From CAYLRY01 sp964386535 (GTDB lineage: Bacteria > Chloroflexota > Dehalococcoidia > Dehalococcoidales > UBA3254), in the NCBI GenBank assembly GCA_964386535.1, contig CAYLRY010000075.1, positions 1 to 6,810 on the forward strand: a DNA stretch of 6,810 nucleotides, written 5' to 3'. Of the stretch, positions 1-6,382 are shown in pieces. The translations under genes and the position numbers were made by a program. How positions within the stretch are numbered: the stretch's first letter is position 1; every line of letters begins with the position of its first letter. The notes under the pieces were generated by a model, which worked only from the letters and a program-made list of their open reading frames with translations, had not been told where the DNA came from and searched no databases.

Positions 1-977
1 GCTTTCTGTGACTTAATCAGTTCTCTGTACTGCTCATCCATATTACGTATACTGACATTGGCTAAAGTTCCCAGCGTAACCGCATAATGTATTACCGGAC
101 TGGGATCAATGGCATGAATATGGACTTTCACGGCAGAACTATCACCAACTACGATCAAAGACTGCCCCTTATTCATAAGCCTCTTTTCAATTTGGGATAT
201 AGACAGGTTATTACCCTTTATAATAAACTCCGTACAATAACCGAAAGGCACTTCATCTTTCATTTCGAACAAGCGTGGAGCTGCTGTGGCCTCGTTATTC
301 ATGTTTATGATCCGGGACTTACCGGTACGTATCACCGCCGTCTGCCCCTTTAAATAAAGCAAGGCCCCTTCAAAAAGAATATAAAGACCTTGACCTCCGG
401 AATCAACTACTCCGGCTTCTTTCAAGACTGGAAGTAGGTTGGGCGTATTGGCCACTGACTTTCCGGCAGCTTCAACAGCAGTTTCCAGGGTGGTGATCAG
501 GGTATTGACCCCCGAAGAAACAATCCGGCGTGCAGCTTCAGCCGCATCACGCATTACAGTTAAAATTGTTCCTTCGACGGGATGACTTAAAGCCTCATAA
601 GCAGTTGCGGCGGCCTGGTGCAGGGCTTCCGCCAGGCTGCATCCGTTAAGGATTTCTTTGTCCTGAAGGCCCTGACTAATGCCGCTCCATATCTGAGACA
701 GGATTACACCGCTGTTACCACGTGCACCCATAAGGGCTCCACGGGCCATGGCCTGAACGATTCCGGAGAGGCTTTTCCCGGTAAAAGCCGCAGCCTCTTC
801 ATTAAGAGAACGCATGGTTAAAACCATGTTGGTTCCGGTATCGCCATCTGGAACAGGAAAGACATTAAGTGCATTTATATCATTTTCACTCTTAGCCAGC
901 CAGTCTGTGGCAAAAGCGAACATTTCCCTGAATTGCTGTCCATCTATCCCGGTGGCCTCTTTGGTTTCAATATACAT
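1..977 (-). CDS. fakA: FakA/YloV-type DAK2-domain protein (fatty acid kinase ATP-binding subunit), 5' part only
   Basis: The reverse strand reads 325 codons from an ATG at 977-975 and runs off the left edge. Family members are about 540 residues, so roughly 60% is present. Residues 34-51 carry the DAK2 signature NALNVFPVPDGDTGTNM; D44, D46 and N50 are the expected Mg-nucleotide ligands. Residues 82-94 (LMGARGNSGVILS) form the second nucleotide-binding loop, and GVVDSGGQGLY at 189-199 closes the kinase domain. C248 (GYCTEF) and H286/H288 (KVHIHAIDP) match the Cys and two His that bind zinc in the middle domain of staphylococcal FakA. In that family FakA supplies ATP binding and a separate FakB protein presents the fatty acid, giving acyl-phosphate for phospholipid synthesis in the cytoplasm. 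The ribosome binding site AAGGA lies about 12 nt upstream, a rather long spacing. Gene identity is strong. The kinase role is by homology, since no fakB is in view and the C-terminal domain is cut off. Confidence 0.9.
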   Translation of the reverse strand, partial: MYIETKEATGIDGQQFREMFAFATDWLAKSENDINALNVFPVPDGDTGTNMVLTMRSLNEEAAAFTGKSLSGIVQAMARGALMGARGNSGVILSQIWSGISQGLQDKEILNGCSLAEALHQAAATAYEALSHPVEGTILTVMRDAAEAARRIVSSGVNTLITTLETAVEAAGKSVANTPNLLPVLKEAGVVDSGGQGLYILFEGALLYLKGQTAVIRTGKSRIINMNNEATAAPRLFEMKDEVPFGYCTEFIIKGNNLSISQIEKRLMNKGQSLIVVGDSSAVKVHIHAIDPSPVIHYAVTLGTLANVSIRNMDEQYRELIKSQK

Positions 978-1061
978 ATTAAACCCGTTTCCTTTTATTA
1001 AATAACCGTTTAATTCAGAGAGATAATAAATTGCACTTAAAGTTATCCTGTTTCCATCCAA

Positions 1062-1080
1062 TACCTAGAGTCTCTAGGTA
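1062..1080. promoter_or_regulatory. Perfect 19-bp dyad, candidate operator at the fakA transcription start
   Basis: TACCTAGAG, a single central T (1071), then CTCTAGGTA form a perfect inverted repeat. It begins just downstream of the predicted -10 of the leftward fakA promoter and covers about +1 to +18, the place where a dimeric repressor would block initiation. It has no T-run, so it is not a terminator. It would also put a hairpin (8 bp, 3-nt loop) at the very 5' end of the fakA mRNA. The regulator is not identified. The site lies about 97 bp upstream of the ilvC -35, so control of ilvC is less likely. Confidence 0.6.
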
Positions 1081-1083
1081 CTT

Positions 1084-1114
1084 AGTATATAGCACGGATA
1101 CCTCTGATTGTCAA
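1084..1114 (-). promoter_or_regulatory. Predicted sigma-A promoter of fakA
   Basis: On the reverse strand TTGACA (1114-1109) is followed after 17 bp by TATATA (1091-1086). An alternative -10 TATACT (1089-1084) has 19 bp spacing. The start would fall near 1079, giving a leader of about 100 nt before the fakA ATG at 977. Confidence 0.7.
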
Positions 1115-1176
1115 GCATCAGGCGAACCTGGCATGATAATTCTGGACTTCCCGGGGCGATTTCGATTGCCTGTAAA

Positions 1177-1206
1177 TTGACAACCCTCACACCATGAGCA
1201 TATTAT
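1177..1206 (+). promoter_or_regulatory. Predicted sigma-A promoter of ilvC
   Basis: A consensus -35 TTGACA (1177-1182), 18 bp spacer, and -10 TATTAT (1201-1206). The start would be near 1213, leaving a leader of only about 47 nt. That is too short for a T-box or a leucine-type attenuator. Confidence 0.7.
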
Positions 1207-1259
1207 AAATTGATAATCCCAGTGTTATGTGCGTATTGAAGTCAAGGAGGAATATTAAT

Positions 1260-2360
1260 ATGGCATTGATAGATTTCGGGGGAACCAAAGAAGAGGTCAT
1301 TATGAGGAGTGAATTCCCTATGGAGAAAGCCCTTCAGGTTCTGAAGAACGAGACCATTGCCGTTATCGGCTACGGTGTTCAGGGTCCGGGGCAATCACTG
1401 AACCTTAAAGACAATGGATTTAAAGTGATAATAGGTCAGTCCAAACAGTTTAAAGAGGACTGGGACCGGGCAGTTAATGATGGCTGGAAACCTGGCGTTG
1501 ACCTGTTTGAGATAGAAGAAGCGGTCAAGCGTGGAACAGTCATCGAAATACTGATTTCAGATGCCGCTCAGAAGACAGTATGGCCTCAGATTAAGAATAA
1601 TCTGAAACCAGGAGATGCCCTGTATTTTTCACATGGTTTTTCCATCGTTTATAAAGATCAGACTCAGATTATCCCGCCTAAGGATGTAGATGTTATCATG
1701 GTAGCTCCCAAAGGCTCAGGAACATCTCTGCGCCGCAATTTCCTTTCGGGCGCCGGCATTAATGCCAGCTTTGCCGTATTCCAGGACGCCACAGGAAGAG
1801 CGAAAGAGCGCTGCCTTGCCCTGGGTATAGGCATAGGGGCGGGTTATTTGTTCCCCACCACCTTTGAAAAGGAAGTTTACAGTGATCTGGTAGGCGAACG
1901 CGGTGTCCTGATGGGAGCTTTAGCCGGTATTATGGAAGCCCAGTATGATACCCTGCGTGAGCACGGTCACTCACCTTCAGAGGCTTTTAATGAGACGGTA
2001 GAAGAGCTGACTGAGAGTCTCATCCGTCTGGTAGCGGAAAACGGCATGGACTGGATGTACGCCAATTGTTCCGCTACTGCTCAGCGCGGGGCGCTGGACT
2101 GGAAGCCCAAGTTTAAAGCAGCGGTGATGCCTGTTTTTAAAGAATTATATACCAGGGTAGCCTCCGGTGCTGAGACCAGGCGGGTTATTGAGGCCTGTGG
2201 TAGATTGGATTATAAACAGCTTCTGGGCAAAGAACTGGCAGAAATGGGCAATTCCGAGATGTGGCAGGCCGGCAAGACCACCCGCGAACTGCGGCCTAAA
2301 GAAGAAGCCAAAAAGAGCGCTAATACAGCCAGGGGCATCGCGGGCAGGCAAACAAACTAA
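1260..2360 (+). CDS. ilvC: Ketol-acid reductoisomerase (KARI), fungal/Bacteroidetes-like class I form
   Basis: 366 residues. The enzyme converts 2-acetolactate or 2-aceto-2-hydroxybutyrate to the 2,3-dihydroxy acid, the second common step of Val/Leu/Ile synthesis, using NAD(P)H and Mg2+. The Rossmann motif is GYGVQGPGQ at 37-45. H125 (FSHGF), K151 (VAPKGSG), D209 and E213 (DLVGER), E245 and E249 (ETVEE) and S271 (NCSATAQRG) match the known catalytic and metal-binding residues. The knotted domain is single, as in class I. The text around 149-160, 196-215 and 236-281 resembles yeast Ilv5 and Bacteroidetes KARI more than the usual bacterial form (GYGSQGHA, APKGPGH). The cofactor loop at 59-68 (GQSKQFKEDW) ends in Glu-Asp instead of the phosphate-binding Ser typical of NADPH enzymes. 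The start is ATG 1260, chosen for AAGGAGG at 1244-1250 with 9-nt spacing; an upstream in-frame ATG at 1227 has no such site. The gene is monocistronic, with its own promoter and terminator, and no other ilv or leu gene is in view. Confidence 0.95.
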   Translation: MALIDFGGTKEEVIMRSEFPMEKALQVLKNETIAVIGYGVQGPGQSLNLKDNGFKVIIGQSKQFKEDWDRAVNDGWKPGVDLFEIEEAVKRGTVIEILISDAAQKTVWPQIKNNLKPGDALYFSHGFSIVYKDQTQIIPPKDVDVIMVAPKGSGTSLRRNFLSGAGINASFAVFQDATGRAKERCLALGIGIGAGYLFPTTFEKEVYSDLVGERGVLMGALAGIMEAQYDTLREHGHSPSEAFNETVEELTESLIRLVAENGMDWMYANCSATAQRGALDWKPKFKAAVMPVFKELYTRVASGAETRRVIEACGRLDYKQLLGKELAEMGNSEMWQAGKTTRELRPKEEAKKSANTARGIAGRQTN

Positions 2361-2412
2361 ATTATCCCCAGCTAGTAGTAAAATATATTTAAGCTGACCA
2401 TATGTGGTATTG

Positions 2413-2447
2413 AAATAGAGGTAGGGTTTAACCTGCCTCTATTTTTT
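2413..2447 (+). terminator. Intrinsic terminator of ilvC
   Basis: A 13-bp stem (2413-2425 with 2432-2444, one U-G wobble), 6-nt loop GTTTAA, and a T-run to 2447. It lies about 50 bp after the ilvC stop and separates ilvC from the next gene. Confidence 0.9.
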
Positions 2448-2553
2448 CAGGAAAGTAATCCATATATTTCCAATAATTGGAGACATTTGAAATTCGGCAC
2501 AAACATACATAATTTTACCGGATATCAAACTGTTACAGGCAGAGGTGAAAGTG

Positions 2554-2559
2554 TATAAT
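2554..2559 (+). promoter_or_regulatory. Consensus -10 box directly before the HAD phosphatase gene
   Basis: A perfect TATAAT lies 7 nt before the GTG start at 2567. The -35 is poor (TGTTAC at 2531-2536 with 17-bp spacing). If used, transcription would begin at or within a base of the start codon, giving a leaderless mRNA. Confidence 0.45.
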
Positions 2560-2566
2560 ACAGCTA

Positions 2567-3229
2567 GTGCATAGTATTACTACCGTAATTTTTGATATGG
2601 ACGGGCTCTTGCTGGACAGCGAGAGGATATCTCTGGCTACTTTCGAAGAAGCCTGTCTAGAATTTAATTTCAAACCCGATCTCAATGTATATTATAGTTG
2701 TATTGGAACCAGTGCCAAAAAGGTACAGGAAATTCTCAGCCGTGAATACGGCAGTCAATATGAAGCCATCTCTAAGGTCTGGAAAAACCGCTATCTGTCT
2801 GAAACCCTGAATAAGCCAGTACCCTTAAAAACCGGTGCCAGAGAGCTCCTGCATTATCTGGAAATAAAGGGACTTAGGAAAGCGGTGGTTACTTCTACCG
2901 ACCAGGCGATAGCCGTGCGCAAGCTCACCAATAGCCAGATTATCAATGACTTTGAGTTTGTCCTGGGAGGAGATCAGGTATCTAAGAGCAAACCAGACCC
3001 GGAGATTTACCTGGCTGCATGCCGGAGGCTTAAAATTGAGCCTTCGTACGGTCTGGCGTTAGAGGACTCCGATAATGGCGTCCAGGCAGCATTAAGCGCA
3101 GGGCTCAGGGTAATTCAGGTTCCGGACCTAAAACCCCCTTCCTTGGAAGTGCGCTCTCTGGGGCACCTTATTGTCAGATCACTGACAGAGGTTGAGGCTC
3201 TTTTTAATAACCAATGGGGGTCACATTAA
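2567..3229 (+). CDS. HAD-superfamily hydrolase, beta-phosphoglucomutase/phosphatase-like
   Basis: 220 residues, the usual size for a HAD subfamily IA phosphatase with a helical cap. Motif I is FDMDG, with nucleophile D10 and acid/base D12. Motif II is VVTST around T109/S110. Motif III is K142 in SKSKPDPEIY. Motif IV is LEDSDNG with E166 and D167 for Mg2+. The cap domain spans roughly residues 17-85. Members act on small phosphorylated metabolites in the cytosol (sugar phosphates, phosphoglycolate, pyrimidine nucleotides). The substrate cannot be read from the sequence, so no gene symbol is given. The start is GTG 2567; an in-frame TGA at 2546 limits the alternatives. The only SD-like text, GAGGTG at 2542-2547, is about 19 nt away and too far to be ordinary. 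The gene stands alone between the ilvC terminator and prs. Confidence 0.88.
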   Translation: MHSITTVIFDMDGLLLDSERISLATFEEACLEFNFKPDLNVYYSCIGTSAKKVQEILSREYGSQYEAISKVWKNRYLSETLNKPVPLKTGARELLHYLEIKGLRKAVVTSTDQAIAVRKLTNSQIINDFEFVLGGDQVSKSKPDPEIYLAACRRLKIEPSYGLALEDSDNGVQAALSAGLRVIQVPDLKPPSLEVRSLGHLIVRSLTEVEALFNNQWGSH

Positions 3230-3331
3230 CTATTCTTTTTTCATTGATATAGTCAGGTGTATATGCAGAATTTTGGAGAAGATTTAAGTAACCCTTCAGC
3301 TTTCTTCTGTGTGGCTATTTGATTTCTTCTA

Positions 3332-3340
3332 TGCTATCAT
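3332..3340 (+). promoter_or_regulatory. Possible extended -10 promoter of prs
   Basis: TGC followed by TATCAT gives an extended -10 (TGn-TATnnT). No good -35 is seen at the right distance. A start near 3347 would leave a leader of about 38 nt before the prs ATG. Confidence 0.4.
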
Positions 3341-3384
3341 TATGCCGCAAAGTAAATCACAGGGTCTTATTATGGGAGGTTGAT

Positions 3385-4371
3385 ATGGCAGTTTCAAGAG
3401 ATGAGAATGTAGATATTAAACTAATTTGCGGCTCGGCGAATGAGAGCCTGGGAAAAGAAATTGCGGGTATTTTAGGTACTCATCTTTGTGATATTCACAC
3501 CAGCCGGTTCGCTGATACCGAAATCCATGTTCAGATCGAAGAAAGCGTTCGTGGCCAGGATGTTTACATCGTACAATCGACTTGTCCACCGGTCAACGAA
3601 AATATAATGGAAATGCTGATCACCATCGATGCCTGTCATAGAGCCTCAGCGCGCCAGATCACCGCCATTATTCCTTACTATGGTTACGCTCGCCAGGATC
3701 ACAAATCTACTGGACGTGAACCCATCAGCGCCAAGTTGGTGGCTGATTTAATCACCATTGCCGGCGCCGACCGGGTAGTATCAGTAGATCTTCACTCTTC
3801 GCCCATACAGGGTTTTTTTAATATACCCATGGATCATTTAACTGCTGTACCCATTTTAGCCAGGTATTTCCGAAAACCTGCATTTTCGGATGTGGTAATT
3901 GTAGCGCCGGATGCCGGACGTACTAAACTGGCTGAAAAATACACTGACATTCTTCAGGTCCCTGTAGCAATCATGACCAAGCGCCGTAAAGGCATCGGTG
4001 GAAAAGATGTGGAATTTTTTAACATCATGGGTGAGGTCAAAGATAAAACTGCCGTTATTATAGATGACGTTATTGCCAGCGGCAGTATTGTTAAAGAAGC
4101 CGATATGCTCCTGAAATCCGGGGCACGAGAAGTCTATCTGTCAATCACTCATCCGGTTCTGGTAGGCCCTGCTATCGAAAGACTCCGTCAATCTCAAGTT
4201 CAAGGTCTGATAGTGACCAATACAGTGCCGGTTCCAGAAGAAAAATTATTGAATGGAAAGGTTAAGGTCCTGTCCATTGCGCCTCTTCTGGCCAAGGTAA
4301 TCAAAAATATCCACCGTAATAAGTCTGTCAGTCAGTTATTCAGAAAAGAAAAATTAGAGTTTCCGGTTTAA
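3385..4371 (+). CDS. prs: Ribose-phosphate pyrophosphokinase (PRPP synthetase), class with variant PRPP loop
   Basis: 328 residues, close to the usual 310-320. It makes PRPP from ribose 5-phosphate and ATP, feeding purine, pyrimidine, NAD, His and Trp synthesis in the cytosol. Visible signatures are SRFADTEIHVQIEESVRG (40-57), QSTCPPVNENIMEML (64-78), the ATP-binding YARQDHK and REPISAKLVADL (101-122), the metal-binding DLH (H137), KRR of the catalytic loop (199-201) and the PRPP loop IDDVIASGS (226-234). Two positions differ from textbook class I enzymes: QDRK reads QDHK (H106), and the loop core DTxGT reads ASGS (A231-S234). Both occur at functional sites, but the loop resembles IASAGT forms I recall from Chloroflexi, so it looks like a lineage variant rather than decay. 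The start is ATG 3385, chosen for GGGAGGT at 3374-3380; an in-frame TTG at 3319 would add 22 residues without a ribosome site. The gene is separated from its usual glmU neighbour, and a second prs elsewhere cannot be excluded. Confidence 0.93.
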   Translation: MAVSRDENVDIKLICGSANESLGKEIAGILGTHLCDIHTSRFADTEIHVQIEESVRGQDVYIVQSTCPPVNENIMEMLITIDACHRASARQITAIIPYYGYARQDHKSTGREPISAKLVADLITIAGADRVVSVDLHSSPIQGFFNIPMDHLTAVPILARYFRKPAFSDVVIVAPDAGRTKLAEKYTDILQVPVAIMTKRRKGIGGKDVEFFNIMGEVKDKTAVIIDDVIASGSIVKEADMLLKSGAREVYLSITHPVLVGPAIERLRQSQVQGLIVTNTVPVPEEKLLNGKVKVLSIAPLLAKVIKNIHRNKSVSQLFRKEKLEFPV

Positions 4372-4430
4372 TCAAAAAATCAAAAAACTCCTGTTTTGCT
4401 TATTCTCAAATCAACTTGAAATTCTCTCTA

Positions 4431-4459
4431 TTGACAAACTTATTGGAATGTCTTATTGT
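4431..4459 (+). promoter_or_regulatory. Predicted sigma-A promoter of the DUF5679 gene
   Basis: TTGACA (4431-4436), 17 bp, TATTGT (4454-4459). The start would be near 4466, giving a very short leader that holds AAGGAGG at 4471-4477. The small gene therefore seems to be transcribed on its own as well as by any read-through from prs. Confidence 0.65.
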
Positions 4460-4484
4460 GGATAATCAAAAAGGAGGTACTCTG

Positions 4485-4625
4485 ATGCAGGGATATTGTG
4501 TAAAATGTCGCGCCAAGAAGGAAATGAAAAACGCTAAAGCCATGACCATGAAAAACAAGAAACCAGCTACCCAGGGCACCTGCCCCACTTGTGGGACTAA
4601 AATGTTCAGGATAGGCAAGGGTTAG
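4485..4625 (+). CDS. Small DUF5679-type zinc-ribbon protein
   Basis: 46 residues, basic, with two Cys pairs: CVKC at 5-8 and CPTC at 33-36. Four Cys in CxxC...CxxC order suggest one zinc ribbon. The text YCVKCRAKKEM, the middle TMKNKKPATQG and the ending CGTKMFRIGKG match the DUF5679 family, known as tiny stand-alone proteins and as a C-terminal domain of some topoisomerase I-like proteins. A nucleic-acid-binding role is therefore plausible but unproven. The start is ATG 4485, chosen for AAGGAGG at 4471-4477 with 7-nt spacing. The same frame is open upstream to 4416, but that part has no ribosome site and overlaps the promoter. It follows prs by 113 bp with its own promoter. No clear intrinsic terminator follows; an 8-bp inverted repeat (4616-4623 with 4646-4653) spans the stop region and encloses a run of seven T. 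Confidence 0.87.
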   Translation: MQGYCVKCRAKKEMKNAKAMTMKNKKPATQGTCPTCGTKMFRIGKG

Positions 4626-5012
4626 CTGTAAGCGTTTTTTTCATCAACCCTTGAAATTACCCTGGCTTTCTATCCTTCCGGTTATTCAGTAAATTGGTAA
4701 TATTGAAAACCGGATTAAGCGGTTATAGATGTATTAACTTATAACGAAAATAACCGAGGGGGTTTATTTGGTATTCAAAAGGTTGCATGTATGTTTTTGA
4801 GGTCCTCTGCAGAAACCCATTTAGTACATATATCCTGTTCTTCCCTGGTTTCGCAAACTACTATATCAAGGCGCAATTTTCGTATTTGAAAACACCAGAA
4901 ACAGTTAAGAAAAATTAACCCGGCGCTCAGGTTGCATTTGTGTTTATATTCTGTTCGGAAATTTGAAGCAATATAAGTTCCTTAAGAGGTGATCTTATTT
5001 TTCAGGTAGCCT
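4626..5012. other. Gene-free stretch between the DUF5679 gene and the convergent aminotransferase gene
   Basis: About 390 bp with no convincing coding sequence on either strand. The two flanking genes converge, so terminators would be expected, but no strong GC-rich hairpin with a T-run is seen for either. A weak 5-bp AGAGG/CCTCT pair (4985-4989 with 5010-5014) sits at the aminotransferase stop. The left part holds the CGGTTAT repeat cluster, listed separately. A 10-codon TTG-start ORF at 4768-4800 follows GAGGGGG. The rest looks featureless. Confidence 0.6.
4678..4756. repeat. Cluster of CGGTTAT / ATAACCG inverted repeats
   Basis: CCGGTT (4678-4683) pairs with AACCGG (4708-4713), and CGGTTAT (4720-4726) pairs with ATAACCG (4750-4756). 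CGGTTAT occurs at 4679-4685 and 4720-4726 in one orientation and at 4750-4756 in the other. The stems are only 6-7 bp with 23-24 nt loops, so a protein-binding array or a weak RNA fold are both possible. A possible promoter-like TTGAAA (4703-4708) with TATAGA (4724-4729) at short 15-bp spacing lies inside. Confidence 0.45.
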
Positions 5013-6314
5013 CTAACATTCCTGGCAGGCTAAGTAAAGATTATTGAACAGCTTCTCTATTTTACCTACCGGTGTGGAGGCAAAAGCAATCCGCAATATA
5101 CCCTTTTCGCTATAACAAATGACTCCCGTACTATACCTGTTCAACAATATTTGCCAGACCCTATCAGCATCCAGGTTTTTCAACTTAACACACATGAAGT
5201 ACCCGGAATTAAAAGGCAAATCTTCAAAATAGTGTTTATATTCAGGATGGTTCTGGAGCACCTCTTTAACTTTTAAATATCTGTTCTGGATCTTGGCTTT
5301 ATTTTTTTTCTTCTCTTCCTCATGATTCGCTGTCTTTAAAGCGTTTAAAAAGAGAGATTGCGATGGATGTGGAGAACTGGAAATGCTGCCCCTAACAGCG
5401 CCTGCAGTTTTATCTTCCAGTGCGCGGTATAACTCTTTGGCGCCGTTTTTTATACCGAAAGTAATAAAACCTACTCTCAAACCCCAGGCGTATTCTTCTT
5501 TGGTGATGCCATCTACTTTGATTGCCAGAAGATTCTCATGCAACTGGGCTAATCGAGCAAAAAGCGATTCCGGGTAAATATCATCTTCAAAAGCCAGCCC
5601 AAAATATGAATCATCCAGGATTACCACCAGCCTGTTTCCAGCTTCAGCCGCTTCTTGTAAAATCTGTATAATCTTCACCGCCGTTTCTTTAGTTGGGGTA
5701 TAACCTGACGGATTATTAGGAAAATTCAACAAAATAATCTTTTTACCCGTGGGCTCTTCGAAGATAGCTTTCTTAAAGGCTTCAATGTCCAGAGACCGGT
5801 TATTAAAAAGATTAAAAAAATGTAGTCCTGCTCCATAGGCGCTGGTAAATACCAGATCGTAGTTTTCCCAATACAGGTCAGCCATGATAACCGCATCTCC
5901 AGCATCAGCAAATAAATACCCCACCAGACTCAATCCATGAGTCACCCCACAGGTTACCACAGGCAAGCTGATCTCGCTTTTACCCAGGGAAGGATTTTTT
6001 ATACGAATCAACTCCATCCACTTGTCCCGTAGTGGCTTAAGGCCTTCACTGGGGGCATATGGAAAGGCATCTCTGGTTTCAAGTGAAAGAGAACTGGCTA
6101 TACTGGGTAAAATCATCGGCGTTCCGTCATTTTCATAGGCTGTACCGATAGTAGCATTAATTTCCTTATCTCTGGCTGCAGCTCCCTGAGCCAGAATACC
6201 TTTCCGGGGATAATAGATGGCTTTCCCCCTGGTTGATAATAGCTCATACACAGCCGGGTTGTGTGTTTTAAGAATAAGATTCAATTCCTCCGCCTGAGTG
6301 TTCAGAGCTACCAT
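5013..6314 (-). CDS. Pyridoxal-phosphate aminotransferase, fold-type I (class I/II)
   Basis: 433 residues, the normal length for an aspartate-aminotransferase-fold enzyme. Seen in order: a substrate/cofactor glycine loop CGVTHGL (122-128); NFPNNPSGYTPT at 197-208 with the N201 cofactor contact; LDDSYFGL at 233-240 with the Asp that holds the pyridine nitrogen and Y237; VDGITKEEYAWGLRVGF at 267-283 with Schiff-base lysine K272 and phosphate-contacting R280; and R408 in LRIAFAS, the usual carboxylate-binding arginine. All catalytic positions are present, so it should be an active cytosolic transaminase. The GITKEEYAWG context differs from classical AspC/TyrB (SKxxG), so the substrate cannot be assigned and no symbol is given. 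A role with branched-chain oxo acids is only suggested by ilvC about 2.7 kb away and is not supported by operon structure. The start is ATG 6314, with GGGAGGAA at 6328-6321 and 6-nt spacing; the stop is TAG. A lysine-rich patch (EEEKKKNKAK) near residue 340 is a surface insertion. Confidence 0.9.
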   Translation of the reverse strand: MVALNTQAEELNLILKTHNPAVYELLSTRGKAIYYPRKGILAQGAAARDKEINATIGTAYENDGTPMILPSIASSLSLETRDAFPYAPSEGLKPLRDKWMELIRIKNPSLGKSEISLPVVTCGVTHGLSLVGYLFADAGDAVIMADLYWENYDLVFTSAYGAGLHFFNLFNNRSLDIEAFKKAIFEEPTGKKIILLNFPNNPSGYTPTKETAVKIIQILQEAAEAGNRLVVILDDSYFGLAFEDDIYPESLFARLAQLHENLLAIKVDGITKEEYAWGLRVGFITFGIKNGAKELYRALEDKTAGAVRGSISSSPHPSQSLFLNALKTANHEEEKKKNKAKIQNRYLKVKEVLQNHPEYKHYFEDLPFNSGYFMCVKLKNLDADRVWQILLNRYSTGVICYSEKGILRIAFASTPVGKIEKLFNNLYLACQEC

Positions 6315-6350
6315 ATATTATTCCTCCCAAAGTGCTATATTCGTAAACTC

Positions 6351-6382
6351 AAAAAGGCCGGATCATATTGCCCAGCCCTTTT
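6351..6382 (-). terminator. Intrinsic terminator hairpin inside the aminotransferase leader (possible attenuator)
   Basis: On the reverse strand AAAAGGGCTGG (6382-6372) pairs with CCGGCCTTTTT (6361-6351) over 11 bp with two G-U wobbles and a 10-nt loop, ending in five U. It lies only 22 nt before the ribosome binding site. An upstream arm, AAAAAGCCGG (6413-6404), can pair with the same 3' arm apart from one bulge. Either it ends transcripts coming from the tRNA side, or it attenuates the aminotransferase mRNA. No known riboswitch or T-box signature was recognised. Confidence 0.6.

Noticed and set aside
87..1005. Plus-strand open frames in the first kilobase.
   Set aside because: They are antisense to fakA, whose reverse-strand translation carries the DAK2 and zinc-site motifs over all 325 codons.
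1120..1259. Looked for a T-box or leader-peptide attenuator before ilvC, as is common for branched-chain genes.
   Set aside because: The predicted leader is only about 47 nt, with no T-box sequence, terminator or run of Leu/Ile/Val codons.
2145..2397. Open frames on both strands across the ilvC 3' end.
   Set aside because: Both overlap the clearly conserved KARI C-terminus, and their translations are low-complexity shadows without family features.
4616..4653. CAAGGGTT/AACCCTTG inverted repeat at the end of the DUF5679 gene as a terminator.
   Set aside because: The T-run is inside the 22-nt loop rather than after the stem, so it does not have intrinsic-terminator form.
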